Source: Stutzerimonas xanthomarina DSM 18231
GTDB lineage: Bacteria; Pseudomonadota; Gammaproteobacteria; Pseudomonadales; Pseudomonadaceae
Assembly: GCF_900129835.1 (NCBI RefSeq)
Contig: NZ_FQXA01000001.1
Coordinates: 806,001-870,000 of the forward strand
Length of the DNA: 64,000 nt
Reading direction: 5' to 3'
In this document: positions 10,552-19,226 of the stretch, piece by piece
Layout of the letters: each line of letters starts with the position of its first letter
How positions within the stretch are numbered: position 1 is the first letter of the stretch
Program-made: the position numbers and the translations under genes
Notes under the pieces: generated by a model
What the model saw: the letters and a program-made list of their open reading frames with translations, nothing else
Databases searched by the model: none
Told to the model about the DNA's origin: nothing

Positions 10552-10683
10552 TGGGCGGGGCGCCGGATATGCTGCGGCAAGATGTGAACTTTCCCCTCCT
10601 TCTCAGGGTTCCAATGTGTGTCTTCGCCGCGCCGATGCAGCGCGCCGAAGCCTCAAAAGAACAAGAAGAAGAGAGGTGCATTC

Positions 10684-10863
10684 ATGTCGCTACTGGACCT
10701 GTTGGTGTCCGCCCGCAAGGGCAGCCTGACCACGGCAATCACCATTGCCTTGCTGATCGGGCTGATTCTGCAGATTGATGGACTTATCCCAGACCCCGCG
10801 CTTCGCCTGACCGGCGATGCGGTCGAGGTGCGCTCAGCGAGCCCCTACCCGACGCCGGACTGA
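10684..10863 (+). CDS. Small hydrophobic protein, 59 aa
   Basis: Not recognised by name. The protein starts MSLLDLLVSARKGSLTTAIT and has one hydrophobic helix (residues about 15-32, ITIALLIGLILQI), so it is probably an inner-membrane peptide, with a short polar C-terminal tail ending in PYPTPD. ATG 10684 is preceded by GAGAGG at proper spacing, which supports real translation; the longer in-frame extension to 10618 is lysine/arginine-rich and lacks such a site. It sits between gshA and argA, with a hairpin right after the stop. The small size makes the call uncertain. Confidence 0.6.
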   Translation: MSLLDLLVSARKGSLTTAITIALLIGLILQIDGLIPDPALRLTGDAVEVRSASPYPTPD

Positions 10864-10892
10864 ATCGAGGCGGCGCAGGGCCGCCGCTCGAT
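10864..10892. terminator. Hairpin between convergent genes
   Basis: ATCGAGGCGGC pairs imperfectly with GCCGCCGCTCGAT around a short GC-rich loop. It lies immediately after the small-protein stop and touches the argA stop, as expected for a shared convergent terminator. There is no clear U-tract, so it may be only a mRNA-end-stabilising structure. Confidence 0.4.
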
Positions 10893-12193
10893 CACAGCGC
10901 CTTTTCGAAGATTTTCGAGTTGCGCTGGAAGTTGTAGAGCGAGGCCCGTGCGGCCGGCAGTCGCTCGACACCGCTGGGCTCGAAGCCGCGCTCGCGGAAC
11001 CAGTGCGCCGTGCGGGTGGTGAGCACGAACAGGGTTTTCAGCCCCAGCTTGCGAGCCCGTGCCTCGATGCGTTCGAGCAGTTCGTCGCCGCGCCCGCCGT
11101 GACGGTACTCGGGATTCACCGCCAAACACGCCAGCTCACCGGAGTCCGAATCGGCGATCGGATAGAGCGCCGCGCAAGCAATGATCAAGCCGTCCCGCTC
11201 GACAATGCTGAACTGTTCGACCTCGCGTTCCAGCACTTCGCGCGAGCGGCGCACCAGAATGCCCTGCTCTTCCAGCGGCGTAATCAGGTCGATCAACCCG
11301 CCGACGTCCTCGATGGTTGCCTCGCGCAATTGCTCGAACTGCTCCTGAGTCACCAGGGTGCCGTCGCCGCCGTCGCGGGTGAACAGCTCGTTGAGCAGCG
11401 AACCGTCCTCGGCATAGCTGATCACGTGACTGCGGCGCACGCCGCCTTTGCAGGCTTGCGCGGCGGCATCCAGCAACTCAGCCTGGTAGGTGCCGACGAG
11501 GCGTTCTAGATAGGCCGGGATCTGCGGAGGACGCAGCTCGCGCACCAGCTTGCCGCTTTCATCGCGCAGGCCGCGCTCGGAGCCGTAGAGCACCAGTTTG
11601 TCGGCTTCCAGATCAATGGCGGCGCGGGTGGCGATGTCTTCACAGGCAATGTTGAAGATTTCACCGGTAGGGGAATATCCCAGCGGCGAAAGCAGCACGA
11701 TGGTGCGTTCGTCCAGCAACCGGCCGATGCCCTTGCGGTCGACACGGCGCACTTCGCCGGTGTGTTGGTAATCGACGCCATCGTGCACGCCGATGGGCCG
11801 CGCGGTGATGAAGTTGCCGCTGGCCACGCGCAGCCGCGCGCCCTGCATTGGCGAGGCCGCCATGTCCATGGAAAGCCGGGCTTCAAGCGCGATACGCATG
11901 CTGCCGACAGCATCGATCACGCATTCCAGTGTGGCTGCATCGGTAATGCGCAGGTCGCGGTGAAAGCGCGGCTCGATGCCACGTGCGGCCAGCCGTGCCT
12001 CGATCTGCGGACGCGAGCCGAACGCCAGCACCAGCCGCACACCGAGGCTGTGCAGCAACACCAGGTCGTGAACGATGTTGGCAAAATTGGGATCTTCCAG
12101 ACCATCGCCCGGCAGCATGACCACGAAAGTGCGGTCACGGTGCGCGTTGATATAGGGCGATGAGTCGCGAAGCCAGGTGACGTAGTTGTGCAT
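10892..12193 (-). CDS. argA: N-acetylglutamate synthase
   Basis: First step of arginine synthesis: acetyl-CoA plus L-glutamate gives N-acetylglutamate. The 433-aa protein has the classical two-domain build: an N-terminal amino-acid-kinase-like domain (residues about 20-270, with LVLAFGSRPQIEARL and LLSPLGYSPTGEIFNI) and a C-terminal GNAT acetyltransferase domain (about 290-433, with CLAVNPEYRHGGRGDELL as the acetyl-CoA loop and TAHWFRERGF). Start MHNYVTWLRDSSPYINAHRD is typical. It lies just downstream of argE on the same strand (102-base gap), so arginine genes may be co-transcribed. Feedback inhibition by arginine is a family property, not visible here. Confidence 0.97.
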   Translation of the reverse strand: MHNYVTWLRDSSPYINAHRDRTFVVMLPGDGLEDPNFANIVHDLVLLHSLGVRLVLAFGSRPQIEARLAARGIEPRFHRDLRITDAATLECVIDAVGSMRIALEARLSMDMAASPMQGARLRVASGNFITARPIGVHDGVDYQHTGEVRRVDRKGIGRLLDERTIVLLSPLGYSPTGEIFNIACEDIATRAAIDLEADKLVLYGSERGLRDESGKLVRELRPPQIPAYLERLVGTYQAELLDAAAQACKGGVRRSHVISYAEDGSLLNELFTRDGGDGTLVTQEQFEQLREATIEDVGGLIDLITPLEEQGILVRRSREVLEREVEQFSIVERDGLIIACAALYPIADSDSGELACLAVNPEYRHGGRGDELLERIEARARKLGLKTLFVLTTRTAHWFRERGFEPSGVERLPAARASLYNFQRNSKIFEKAL

Positions 12194-12295
12194 TGCGCAA
12201 ACCTTAGATAACAGCTTTATTCAGTCCGGTAGCCGGGTCGAGGATGGAAATACAGGGAGCAGGTTCACGCTGCGATCAGGTCGCCAGACCTACTC

Positions 12296-13450
12296 CTATC
12301 CTCGGCCCGGTTGCAGGCAATAGTGTTCGATCATTCCGCGCAGCACCCTCACGGTGGGTTCGATTCGGTCCAGGTCCAGGTACTCGTCCGGCTGGTGGGC
12401 GCAGGCGATATCACCCGGGCCGAGCACCAACGTCTCACAGCCAAGCTGCTGAAGATAAGGCGCTTCGGTGGCAAAGGCCACCGCCTCGGCGACATGGCCG
12501 GTGAGGCGTTCGGCCAGTTTGACCAGCTCGGTATCGGCCGGCTGATCGAAGGCAGGTACGCTGGGGAACAGCGGCGCCAAGTCGATCTTTACCTGATGTT
12601 TGTCCGCGATCGGCCGCAGGCGCCCAGCGATTGCATCGCGTAGCTGATCAGGCTCCATCCCCGGCAAGGGTCGCAGGTCGTATTCCAGCGAGCACTGGCC
12701 GCAGATACGGTTGGGGTTGTCGCCGCCGTGAATGCAGCCGAGGTTCAGGGTCGGCTGTGGCACGTCGAACAGCGGATTGTTGTACTGGTTCTGCCATTCC
12801 CGGCGCAGCGCGATCAGCTCACTCATCACGTCATGCATGGCTTCCAGGGCGCTGTGTCCATAAGCGGGGTTGGACGAGTGTCCGCTCTGCCCGTGGATTT
12901 CGATGCCTTCCATCATGATGCCTTTGTGCAAACGCACCGGGCGCAGGCCAGTTGGTTCGCCGATCACTGCCGCCCGTCCCAGCGGTCGCCCGGCATCAGC
13001 CAGCGCACGGGCACCGGACATGGAGCTTTCCTCATCACAGGTGGCGAGAATTAGCAGCGGTTGGCGGAACGGCTTGTCGAGCAACGGCAGCACCGCCTCG
13101 ATGATCAGCGCGAAGAAGCCTTTCATGTCGCAAACGCCAAGGCCGTACCAGCGGTCATCGGCTTCGCGCAGTTGGAGTGGTTCGGCAGTCCACAGTTCGG
13201 CATCGAAGGGCACGGTATCGCTATGGCCGGCGAGCACCAGGCCGCCAGGCCCGCTGCCGTAGCTGGCGAGAAGGTTGAACTTGCCAGGGGTTACTTCCTG
13301 CACCTCACAGCTGAAACCAAGGTCGCCCAGCCAGCCCGCAAGCAGGTCGATGACCGGGCGGTTGCTCTGGTCCCAATGAGCCTGGGTGCAACTCACCGAA
13401 GGCGCGGCAATAAGCGCGGCGAACTGGTCTTTAAGCGAGGGAATAGGCAC
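12296..13450 (-). CDS. argE: Acetylornithine deacetylase
   Basis: M20-family zinc amidohydrolase of 384 aa that releases ornithine from N-acetylornithine. Metal-site motifs are visible: VLAGHSDTVPFD (His and Asp ligands), CDMKGFFA, and CDEESSMSGARA (catalytic Glu with the following ligand), ending with LVLGPGDIACAHQPDEY. The dimerisation domain lies in the middle, beginning at about residue 180. It is transcribed towards argA. In PAO1, as I recall, one extra hypothetical gene lies between these two, which is absent here. Confidence 0.96.
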   Translation of the reverse strand: MPIPSLKDQFAALIAAPSVSCTQAHWDQSNRPVIDLLAGWLGDLGFSCEVQEVTPGKFNLLASYGSGPGGLVLAGHSDTVPFDAELWTAEPLQLREADDRWYGLGVCDMKGFFALIIEAVLPLLDKPFRQPLLILATCDEESSMSGARALADAGRPLGRAAVIGEPTGLRPVRLHKGIMMEGIEIHGQSGHSSNPAYGHSALEAMHDVMSELIALRREWQNQYNNPLFDVPQPTLNLGCIHGGDNPNRICGQCSLEYDLRPLPGMEPDQLRDAIAGRLRPIADKHQVKIDLAPLFPSVPAFDQPADTELVKLAERLTGHVAEAVAFATEAPYLQQLGCETLVLGPGDIACAHQPDEYLDLDRIEPTVRVLRGMIEHYCLQPGRG

Positions 13451-13506
13451 CGGCAGCCTCCTGAAAGACGGGGAAGAGAAGGCACCCAGTGAAACATGAA
13501 ACGTGC

Positions 13507-13542
13507 CGCCGCAGTTTTACCGCTGGGGTAAAAACTGCGGCG
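13507..13542. terminator. Hairpin downstream of the phosphate transporter gene
   Basis: CGCCGCAGTTTTAC and GTAAAAACTGCGGCG form a nearly perfect stem (one bulged base) with a 7-base loop. It lies 10 bases beyond the pit stop and before the argE start, so it fits as the terminator of the DUF47-pit operon. The U-tract after it on the minus strand is weak. Confidence 0.55.
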
Positions 13543-13551
13543 ACGGGCAGA

Positions 13552-14817
13552 TCAGACGAAGATCGCCCGGAGGATGGTGAAGAAGATGATCGAAAGGATT
13601 GCGCCGGCCGGCAGGGTGATCAGCCAGGACATGAAGATCGAGCCGACCACGCCGAGGTTCAGCGCACCGATACCACGCGCGATGCCGATGCCGAGGACGG
13701 CGCCAACCAGCGTATGGGTGGTGGAGACTGGCAGGCCGATAGCGGACGCACCGACAACGGTGGTGGCGGTCGCAAGCTCGGCGGCAAAGCCACGACTTGG
13801 GGTCAGTTCGGTGATTTCCTTACCGATGGTGGCGATCACTTTGTAGCCGTAGGTGGCCAGACCGATGACGATACCCACCGCGCCGAGCAGCAGCACCCAG
13901 CCCGGCACCGCCGACTTGGCGGCGATCTCGGCCGCGCCGCCCGACTGAATGACCCCAACCACGGCGGCCAGCGGGCCGACGGCATTGGCCACGTCGTTTG
14001 CACCGTGTGCGAACGCCATGGAGCAGGCGGTAAAGATCATCAGCACGGCAAACACTTTTTCAACGCTGGCGTAATGAAAGGTACGGTCAGCCTCGACATC
14101 AAGCTTGATCCGAGACAGCAGCGCGATCCCCGCCAGCATCACCAGCACACCGATGGCGAACGCCAACAGGATGCCCTGACCGTCACTGAGGGTCAGACCG
14201 ACATGCTTGAGGCCCTTGGTGACGGTCATCAGCGCGACCATGAACCCCGTCAGAAACATGTACAGCGGCACGAAACGCTTAGCGTTGATGAAGGGATCAT
14301 CGGTGTTGATGATCAGTTTCTGCACGCTCATGAACAGGCCAAAGGCAACGATGCCGGAGAGCATCGGCGTGATCACCCAGCTCGCCACGATGGGGCCGAT
14401 GGCATCCCAGTGCACCGCATCCGTCGACACGCCGACCGCAGCAAAGCCGATCACCGCACCGATGATCGAATGCGTGGTGGAAACCGGCCAGCCTTTCATG
14501 GTGGCAATCATCAGCCAGGTTCCGGCGGCCAGCAGCGCCGACATCATGCCCAGCACCATCAGATCGGGCGATATGACTTCTGCATCGACAATACCGTTCT
14601 TGATGGTCTCGGTGACCTCGCCGCCCGCCAGATAGGCGCCGCAGAACTCGAAGACCATGGCTACGATGATGGCCTGCTTGATCGTCAGCGCCCGGGAGCC
14701 CACCGAGGTACCCATGGCGTTGGCGACATCGTTGGCGCCCACGCCCCAGGCCATGAAGAAACCGAAAGCGCAGGCGAGCACGAGAAGTACGAAGCCGTAT
14801 TCCGCGATAAAGGACAT
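13552..14817 (-). CDS. pit: PiT-family inorganic phosphate transporter
   Basis: Inner-membrane, low-affinity phosphate permease of 421 aa with about ten hydrophobic segments. The duplicated PiT signature is present in both halves: GANDVANAMGTSVGSRALT near residue 27 and GANDVANAVGPLAAV near residue 270, as well as paired PVSTTHSIIGAVIG and PVSTTHTLVGAVLG. The gene lies 38 bases downstream of a DUF47 (PhoU-like) gene on the same strand, the usual pairing in which the DUF47 protein is needed for or tunes Pit transport. Proton or divalent-metal-phosphate coupling is known for the family and not seen directly. Confidence 0.95.
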   Translation of the reverse strand: MSFIAEYGFVLLVLACAFGFFMAWGVGANDVANAMGTSVGSRALTIKQAIIVAMVFEFCGAYLAGGEVTETIKNGIVDAEVISPDLMVLGMMSALLAAGTWLMIATMKGWPVSTTHSIIGAVIGFAAVGVSTDAVHWDAIGPIVASWVITPMLSGIVAFGLFMSVQKLIINTDDPFINAKRFVPLYMFLTGFMVALMTVTKGLKHVGLTLSDGQGILLAFAIGVLVMLAGIALLSRIKLDVEADRTFHYASVEKVFAVLMIFTACSMAFAHGANDVANAVGPLAAVVGVIQSGGAAEIAAKSAVPGWVLLLGAVGIVIGLATYGYKVIATIGKEITELTPSRGFAAELATATTVVGASAIGLPVSTTHTLVGAVLGIGIARGIGALNLGVVGSIFMSWLITLPAGAILSIIFFTILRAIFV

Positions 14818-14855
14818 AAGGAATTACCTGTTGAACCAGAAAAGACGCTGGCGCC

Positions 14856-15533
14856 TCAGCGCGCCAGCAATTGTTCCAGACGGTTGCCGACTCGCTCGGC
14901 ACGGTCAGCTACGTCACCGATCCATTCGATGATCTTGTAGAGGAACATTACGTCGACTGGAGGCAATTCCTTTTCCAGCTTGAACAGCGCACGGCGCACC
15001 GTGATCTGCATGCGGTCGGTTTCGCGCTCGATTTCCTCGAGCTCCTCGACCATTTTCTCAACCAGCGTGGCCTCACGGCCGGCAAAGCCGGTTTCCAACA
15101 ACGAATCCAGCTCCTTCAGCGCTTTCAGCGCCTGGCAGCTGGCGTCGACACTGCGCTGCACGAAGGCCATCATTTCCGGCTGCAGGGCCGGCGGAATGGT
15201 CATGCAACGGCCCAGCATCAGACCCGCGATGTCCTTGGCACGGTTGGCAATTTTGTCCTGTACACTCAGCAGCTCCAGCAGATCCGAGCGCGGAACCGGC
15301 AGAAACAGGCTTTTAGGCAGGTGCTGACGGACGCTCTTCTTGAGCTTGTCGGCCTCGTTTTCCAGTCGGGCCATCTCTTTCTGGATCTGTTCGACGCGTT
15401 CCCAGTCTTCGGCCGTGATCGCTTGAAACAGCGGCACCAGGTTGGCGGCACATTCGTGAGACTTGGCCATGTGCTGTTGCATTGGGCCGATAGGCGAACG
15501 TCCGAACAGGCTGACGAAAGGATTGATTGGCAT
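14856..15533 (-). CDS. DUF47 (PhoU-like) phosphate transport regulator
   Basis: A 225-aa all-helical cytoplasmic protein of the DUF47/TIGR00153 family. The start MPINPFVSLFGRSPIGPMQQ is diagnostic, and I therefore set it at 15533 rather than 16 codons upstream. Helical repeats with acidic E-rich patches (ENEADKLKK and EIERETDRMQ) match the metal-binding signatures of PhoU-like proteins. It heads a two-gene operon with pit. It is divergent from the CYTH/CHAD gene, and the 104-base spacer contains a 14-base inverted repeat. Confidence 0.92.
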   Translation of the reverse strand: MPINPFVSLFGRSPIGPMQQHMAKSHECAANLVPLFQAITAEDWERVEQIQKEMARLENEADKLKKSVRQHLPKSLFLPVPRSDLLELLSVQDKIANRAKDIAGLMLGRCMTIPPALQPEMMAFVQRSVDASCQALKALKELDSLLETGFAGREATLVEKMVEELEEIERETDRMQITVRRALFKLEKELPPVDVMFLYKIIEWIGDVADRAERVGNRLEQLLAR

Positions 15534-15595
15534 AGGGAACACCCCGGCTTCAGAAGGCGGCAAGTATACGGATGACCTCAAAGGGCCGCTACCAA

Positions 15596-15609
15596 GTGAC
15601 GTAGGTCAC
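15596..15609. promoter_or_regulatory. Inverted repeat GTGAC-GTAG-GTCAC in divergent promoter
   Basis: A perfect 5+5 inverted repeat with a 4-base centre lies between the DUF47 start (15533) and the CYTH gene start (15638). It does not resemble the Pho box. It may bind a dimeric regulator, but chance is not excluded at this length. Confidence 0.3.
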
Positions 15610-15637
15610 ACTCAAACATAGGCATCATCTCGGCACC

Positions 15638-17002
15638 ATGCAGAAAGAAACCGAAATCAAACTGCGCGTCAGTCGCGAAACCCTGGCGGCCCTGCGTGAG
15701 CATCCGCTGCTGAAGAAGCGCAACAAGAGCGGCTGGGAGCGGCACGAATTGCTCAACCAGTACTTTGACACGCCCGAGCGCGAGCTTGCCCAAGCCAAGG
15801 TCGCGCTGCGCCTGCGCCGCGACGGCGACCAGCTCATCCAGACCCTGAAGAGCCGTGGCCAGAGCGTCGCCGGCCTTTCCGAACGCAACGAGTGGGACTG
15901 GTACCTGGACAAGGCCAAGCTCGACCTGAAGAAACTCGACGACGAGTGTTGGCCCGCGAGCCTGGCTGAGTTGGACAAGAAAACCCTGAAGCCGATTTTC
16001 ACCACGGACTTCGTCCGCGATAAAGCCGAAATCGCCTGGGGTCGCGGCAAGGCCAAGGTGGTTATTGAAGCGGCGCTGGATCTGGGCAAGGTCGTGGTCG
16101 GCAAGCAGAGCGAGGAAATCTGCGAGCTGGAGCTGGAGCTGCGCCAGGGCGAGCCCGAGGCCCTGCTGGAACTGGCCGCCGAGTTGGCCGCCGACCTTCC
16201 GTTGATGCCCTGCGACATCAGCAAAGCCGAGCGCGGCTACCGCCTGCATGACGCCGACAGCTACTCGCTGAGCGTGCCCGCACCGGTGCTGGACGCGAGC
16301 ATGCCGCTGGACGACGCCTTTGCCGCGCTGGCCTGGCAGTTGCTGGGCAACAGCCAGCGGCTGGCCGAACAGTACCGTTTCAATGGCCACTGGAAATTGT
16401 TGGGCGAGTGGCTGCAGCAACTGGTGGAGCTGCGCGCCCTGCTCGGCAGCCTTGGCCAGGCGGCCCCGCGTGCGACCAGCCGTGAACTGCGCGAACAGCT
16501 CGATGCGCTGATCCAAGATTGGCGCCCACGGATCGAAGCCGGCCAGGACGATGAAAGCGCGCGTAAGGCTGCGCCCGACGCGTTTGCCGCAGAACTGGCC
16601 GCGCCGCGCTGGGGGCTTTTTTCGCTCAAGGCCTCGCTCTGGTTGCTGCAACGCGGCTGGACCGTCGGACGCAACAACCGTGGCAATCGCCAGGGTGCTG
16701 CCGAGCTGGGTAACTGGCTACCGCGCCTGCTGGGCGAAGAAGCTGAGGCGTTGCAGTTACTCCGCTATCAGCAGCAACCTGAAGACCTCGCCGAACAACG
16801 TCCGCGCATGGAACGGCTGCTGGTCTGGCTGCACCTGGCTCGCACCACGCTGGAGTTGCCGGAAGCCGACCGTCTCTACGGCGAACTGGCCAAGCTCTAT
16901 GAGCTGGCCGGGCTGCCGCTGACCGACGAGCTGCTCGATGCGCGGGTGGTCCAGGCGCGCACTGTCTGGACACTCAAGCCGTGGAAATTGCTGACCAAAT
17001 AG
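15638..17002 (+). CDS. CYTH-CHAD domain protein, likely inorganic triphosphatase
   Basis: A 454-aa protein like E. coli YgiF. The N-terminal CYTH/triphosphate-tunnel domain (residues 1 to about 200) starts with the signature ETEIKLRVS and continues with the basic/acidic strand residues of the tunnel (ALRLRRDGDQLIQTLK, ERNEWDW, and later CELELELRQGE). The C-terminal half (about 230-454) is a helical CHAD domain rich in conserved His/Arg/Lys that in other proteins binds polyphosphate. Known family activity is hydrolysis of inorganic triphosphate with Mg. Position next to phosphate-transport genes is suggestive. Start ATG 15638 gives the motif at residue 4. Confidence 0.88.
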   Translation: MQKETEIKLRVSRETLAALREHPLLKKRNKSGWERHELLNQYFDTPERELAQAKVALRLRRDGDQLIQTLKSRGQSVAGLSERNEWDWYLDKAKLDLKKLDDECWPASLAELDKKTLKPIFTTDFVRDKAEIAWGRGKAKVVIEAALDLGKVVVGKQSEEICELELELRQGEPEALLELAAELAADLPLMPCDISKAERGYRLHDADSYSLSVPAPVLDASMPLDDAFAALAWQLLGNSQRLAEQYRFNGHWKLLGEWLQQLVELRALLGSLGQAAPRATSRELREQLDALIQDWRPRIEAGQDDESARKAAPDAFAAELAAPRWGLFSLKASLWLLQRGWTVGRNNRGNRQGAAELGNWLPRLLGEEAEALQLLRYQQQPEDLAEQRPRMERLLVWLHLARTTLELPEADRLYGELAKLYELAGLPLTDELLDARVVQARTVWTLKPWKLLTK

Positions 17003-17016
17003 CGGGCCGTGCCTGG

Positions 17017-17121
17017 CGTAGGATGGGCGGGGCGGCGCTCCGCTTCAGCCCACTGTTTACCGCATACCCCAACGCCCAGTTATGCCCACCGCACACACTG
17101 GTGGGCTGAAGCCCACCCTAC
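17017..17121. repeat. Stutzeri-type interspersed repeat pair
   Basis: The spacer carries CGTAGGATGGGC, CGCTTCAGCCCA and, at the other end, TGGTGGGCTGAAGCCCACCC followed by TACTG, so the outer parts are inverted relative to each other. The right half is almost identical to the fragment at 4876-4898. This looks like a complete two-armed copy of an extragenic repeat, capable of folding into a long hairpin. Confidence 0.65.
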
Positions 17122-17266
17122 TGAAGCTGGTGAACAAGCGGCTGGGGTGGCGCGGCGCCACGATTCGGCAATTACGGACGATCCGCAAAGTGGAAACACT
17201 CCGGCAGACAGCGTGCTGATTTAACGGCAAGCTTGGTCTTCGTTTCAGTCATGACCGAAGGACCCC

Positions 17267-19051
17267 ATGTCCGTGTTGAATTCGCCTGCCCAGGATCGCT
17301 TTCTCGACCTCAATGACCTGCTACGCGACCTGGTCGCGCAGGGCCGCTTATTGCAGGAAACGGCCGAGCAGTGCATGACCCTGCGGCGTAGTGCGGCGAA
17401 CAGTCAGCAGCACCCGCTGGAGTTCCTCGGCGCGCAACAACTCGACGACCTGGCGCGCCCCGGCAAGAAACTCGATCTTGAAACCCTCACCGTCTGGCTC
17501 GCCGAACAGGCGGGACAACCCTATCTGCGCATCGACCCGCTGAAGATCAACGTCGCAGCAGTCACCCCACTGATGTCCTACGCGTTCGCGCAACGGCACA
17601 AGATCCTCGCAGTGGCGGTCGACAGTTCGGCGGTAACCATTGCCAGCAGCCAGCCCTTCGTGAAGAGCTGGGAAGCCAACCTCACCCATGTGCTGCAGCG
17701 ACCGATCAAGCGGGTGGTGGCCAATCCGGTCGATCTGCAGCGCTTCACCGTCGAGTTCTACCGGCTGGCCAAGTCGGTCAGCGGCGCCACGGCGACGGAT
17801 CAGAAGGTCAGCGGCACCGGCAACTTCGAGCAACTGCTGAATCTCGGGGCCAGCGATCAGGAGCCGGATGCCAACGACTCGCACATCATCAATATCGTCG
17901 ACTGGCTGTTTCAGTACGCCTTCGACCAGCGTGCCAGCGATATCCACATCGAGCCGCGGCGCGAACAGGGCAGCGTACGCTTTCGCATCGACGGCGTGCT
18001 GCACAACGTCTACCAGTTCCCGCCGCAGGTGGCGATGGCGGTGGTCAGCCGGCTGAAAACCCTGGGGCGGATGAACGTCGCCGAAAAACGCAAGCCGCAA
18101 GACGGGCGGGTCAAGACCAAGACGCCGGATGGCGGCGAGGTAGAGCTGCGCCTGTCGACGCTGCCGACCGCCTTCGGCGAAAAGATGGTGATGCGAATCT
18201 TCGACCCCGAAGTGTTGCTCAAGGGCTTCGATCAGCTGGGTTTTTCCGCCGAAGACCTGCGTCGCTGGCAGACCATGACCGGCCAACCCAACGGCATCAT
18301 CCTCGTCACCGGCCCTACCGGCTCGGGCAAGACCACGACGCTCTACACCACGCTCAAGCAACTGGCGACGCCGGAAGTAAACGTCTGCACCATCGAAGAC
18401 CCGATTGAGATGATCGAAGGCGCCTTCAACCAGATGCAGGTGCAGCACAACATCGACCTGACCTTCGCCAGCGGCGTGCGCGCCCTGATGCGCCAGGATC
18501 CGGACATCATCATGGTCGGCGAAATCCGCGATCTTGAAACGGCGGAAATGGCGATCCAGGCGGCGCTGACCGGCCACCTGGTGCTTTCGACCTTGCACAC
18601 CAATGACGCCCCGAGCGCCATCACCCGTTTACTGGAGCTGGGTGTGCCGCACTACCTGTTGCGGGCCACACTGCTCGGCGTGATGGCCCAGCGGCTGGTG
18701 CGCACGCTGTGCCCCCACTGCAAGGCGCCGATCAAGCTGGACGCCGATGACTGGCAGGCACTGACCAAACCCTGGAACGCCCCGCTGCCGAGCAATGCTC
18801 ACCAGGCAGTCGGCTGCATCGAGTGCCGTGACACCGGCTATCGGGGCCGTGCCGGCGTCTACGAGATCATGTTGCTCAACGATGCGATCAAGCCACTGAT
18901 TACTGCCGACACCGACCTCATCGCACTACGCCGCCAGGCCTTCAAGGACGGCATGCACAGCTTGCGCCTGTCCGGCGCGCAGAAGATTGCCGCGGGGCTG
19001 ACCACACTGGAAGAAGTGCTACGCGTAACGCCGCAGAGTGAGCAGAAGTAA
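17267..19051 (+). CDS. GspE/PilB-type secretion ATPase, orphan
   Basis: A 594-aa type II secretion/type IV pilus assembly ATPase. Domains in order: GspE N-terminal domain (about 60-170), then the ATPase with Walker A GPTGSGKTT (349-357), Asp box TIEDPIE, Walker B IIMVGEIRD (414-422) and His box LSTLHTNDAPSA. A zinc-type tetracysteine follows (CPHC at 482-485 and CIEC further on). All catalytic motifs are intact. No other secretin, pseudopilin or pilus gene is in the window, so the partner machine is unknown. The location after the CYTH/CHAD gene is conserved in pseudomonads. The 264-base upstream spacer is taken mostly by the repeat. Confidence 0.9.
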   Translation: MSVLNSPAQDRFLDLNDLLRDLVAQGRLLQETAEQCMTLRRSAANSQQHPLEFLGAQQLDDLARPGKKLDLETLTVWLAEQAGQPYLRIDPLKINVAAVTPLMSYAFAQRHKILAVAVDSSAVTIASSQPFVKSWEANLTHVLQRPIKRVVANPVDLQRFTVEFYRLAKSVSGATATDQKVSGTGNFEQLLNLGASDQEPDANDSHIINIVDWLFQYAFDQRASDIHIEPRREQGSVRFRIDGVLHNVYQFPPQVAMAVVSRLKTLGRMNVAEKRKPQDGRVKTKTPDGGEVELRLSTLPTAFGEKMVMRIFDPEVLLKGFDQLGFSAEDLRRWQTMTGQPNGIILVTGPTGSGKTTTLYTTLKQLATPEVNVCTIEDPIEMIEGAFNQMQVQHNIDLTFASGVRALMRQDPDIIMVGEIRDLETAEMAIQAALTGHLVLSTLHTNDAPSAITRLLELGVPHYLLRATLLGVMAQRLVRTLCPHCKAPIKLDADDWQALTKPWNAPLPSNAHQAVGCIECRDTGYRGRAGVYEIMLLNDAIKPLITADTDLIALRRQAFKDGMHSLRLSGAQKIAAGLTTLEEVLRVTPQSEQK

Positions 19052-19111
19052 AAAAACAGGCTGAAGGCGATTCAGGGGTGGATACCGCTTTTTACCTCAG
19101 CTCAACTCCGC

Positions 19112-19147
19112 CCGGTGGATCGGTGGATCGTGATTCCACCCTACGCC
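19112..19147. repeat. Short repeat with GGTGGA/TCCACC arms
   Basis: The spacer after the GspE-like gene holds CGGTGGATCGGTGGATCGTG, then ATTCCACCCTACG. A 6-base stem (GGTGGA with TCCACC) is possible, and the CACCCTACG end resembles the other extragenic repeats in the window. Probably a decayed repeat; the rest of the 175-base spacer shows nothing. Confidence 0.35.
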
Positions 19148-19226
19148 AGCCGCAGACTGGACGTCTCCGGCTTCTCGGAGCGCCTTTCTCGTTCAGCTTT
19201 CAGTCTCCAGCGCTCTTGTCGGCCGC

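Noticed and set aside
13489..14940. A 483-codon open frame on the plus strand
   Set aside because: Antisense to the pit gene, with repetitive Asp/His/Gly composition and no domain.
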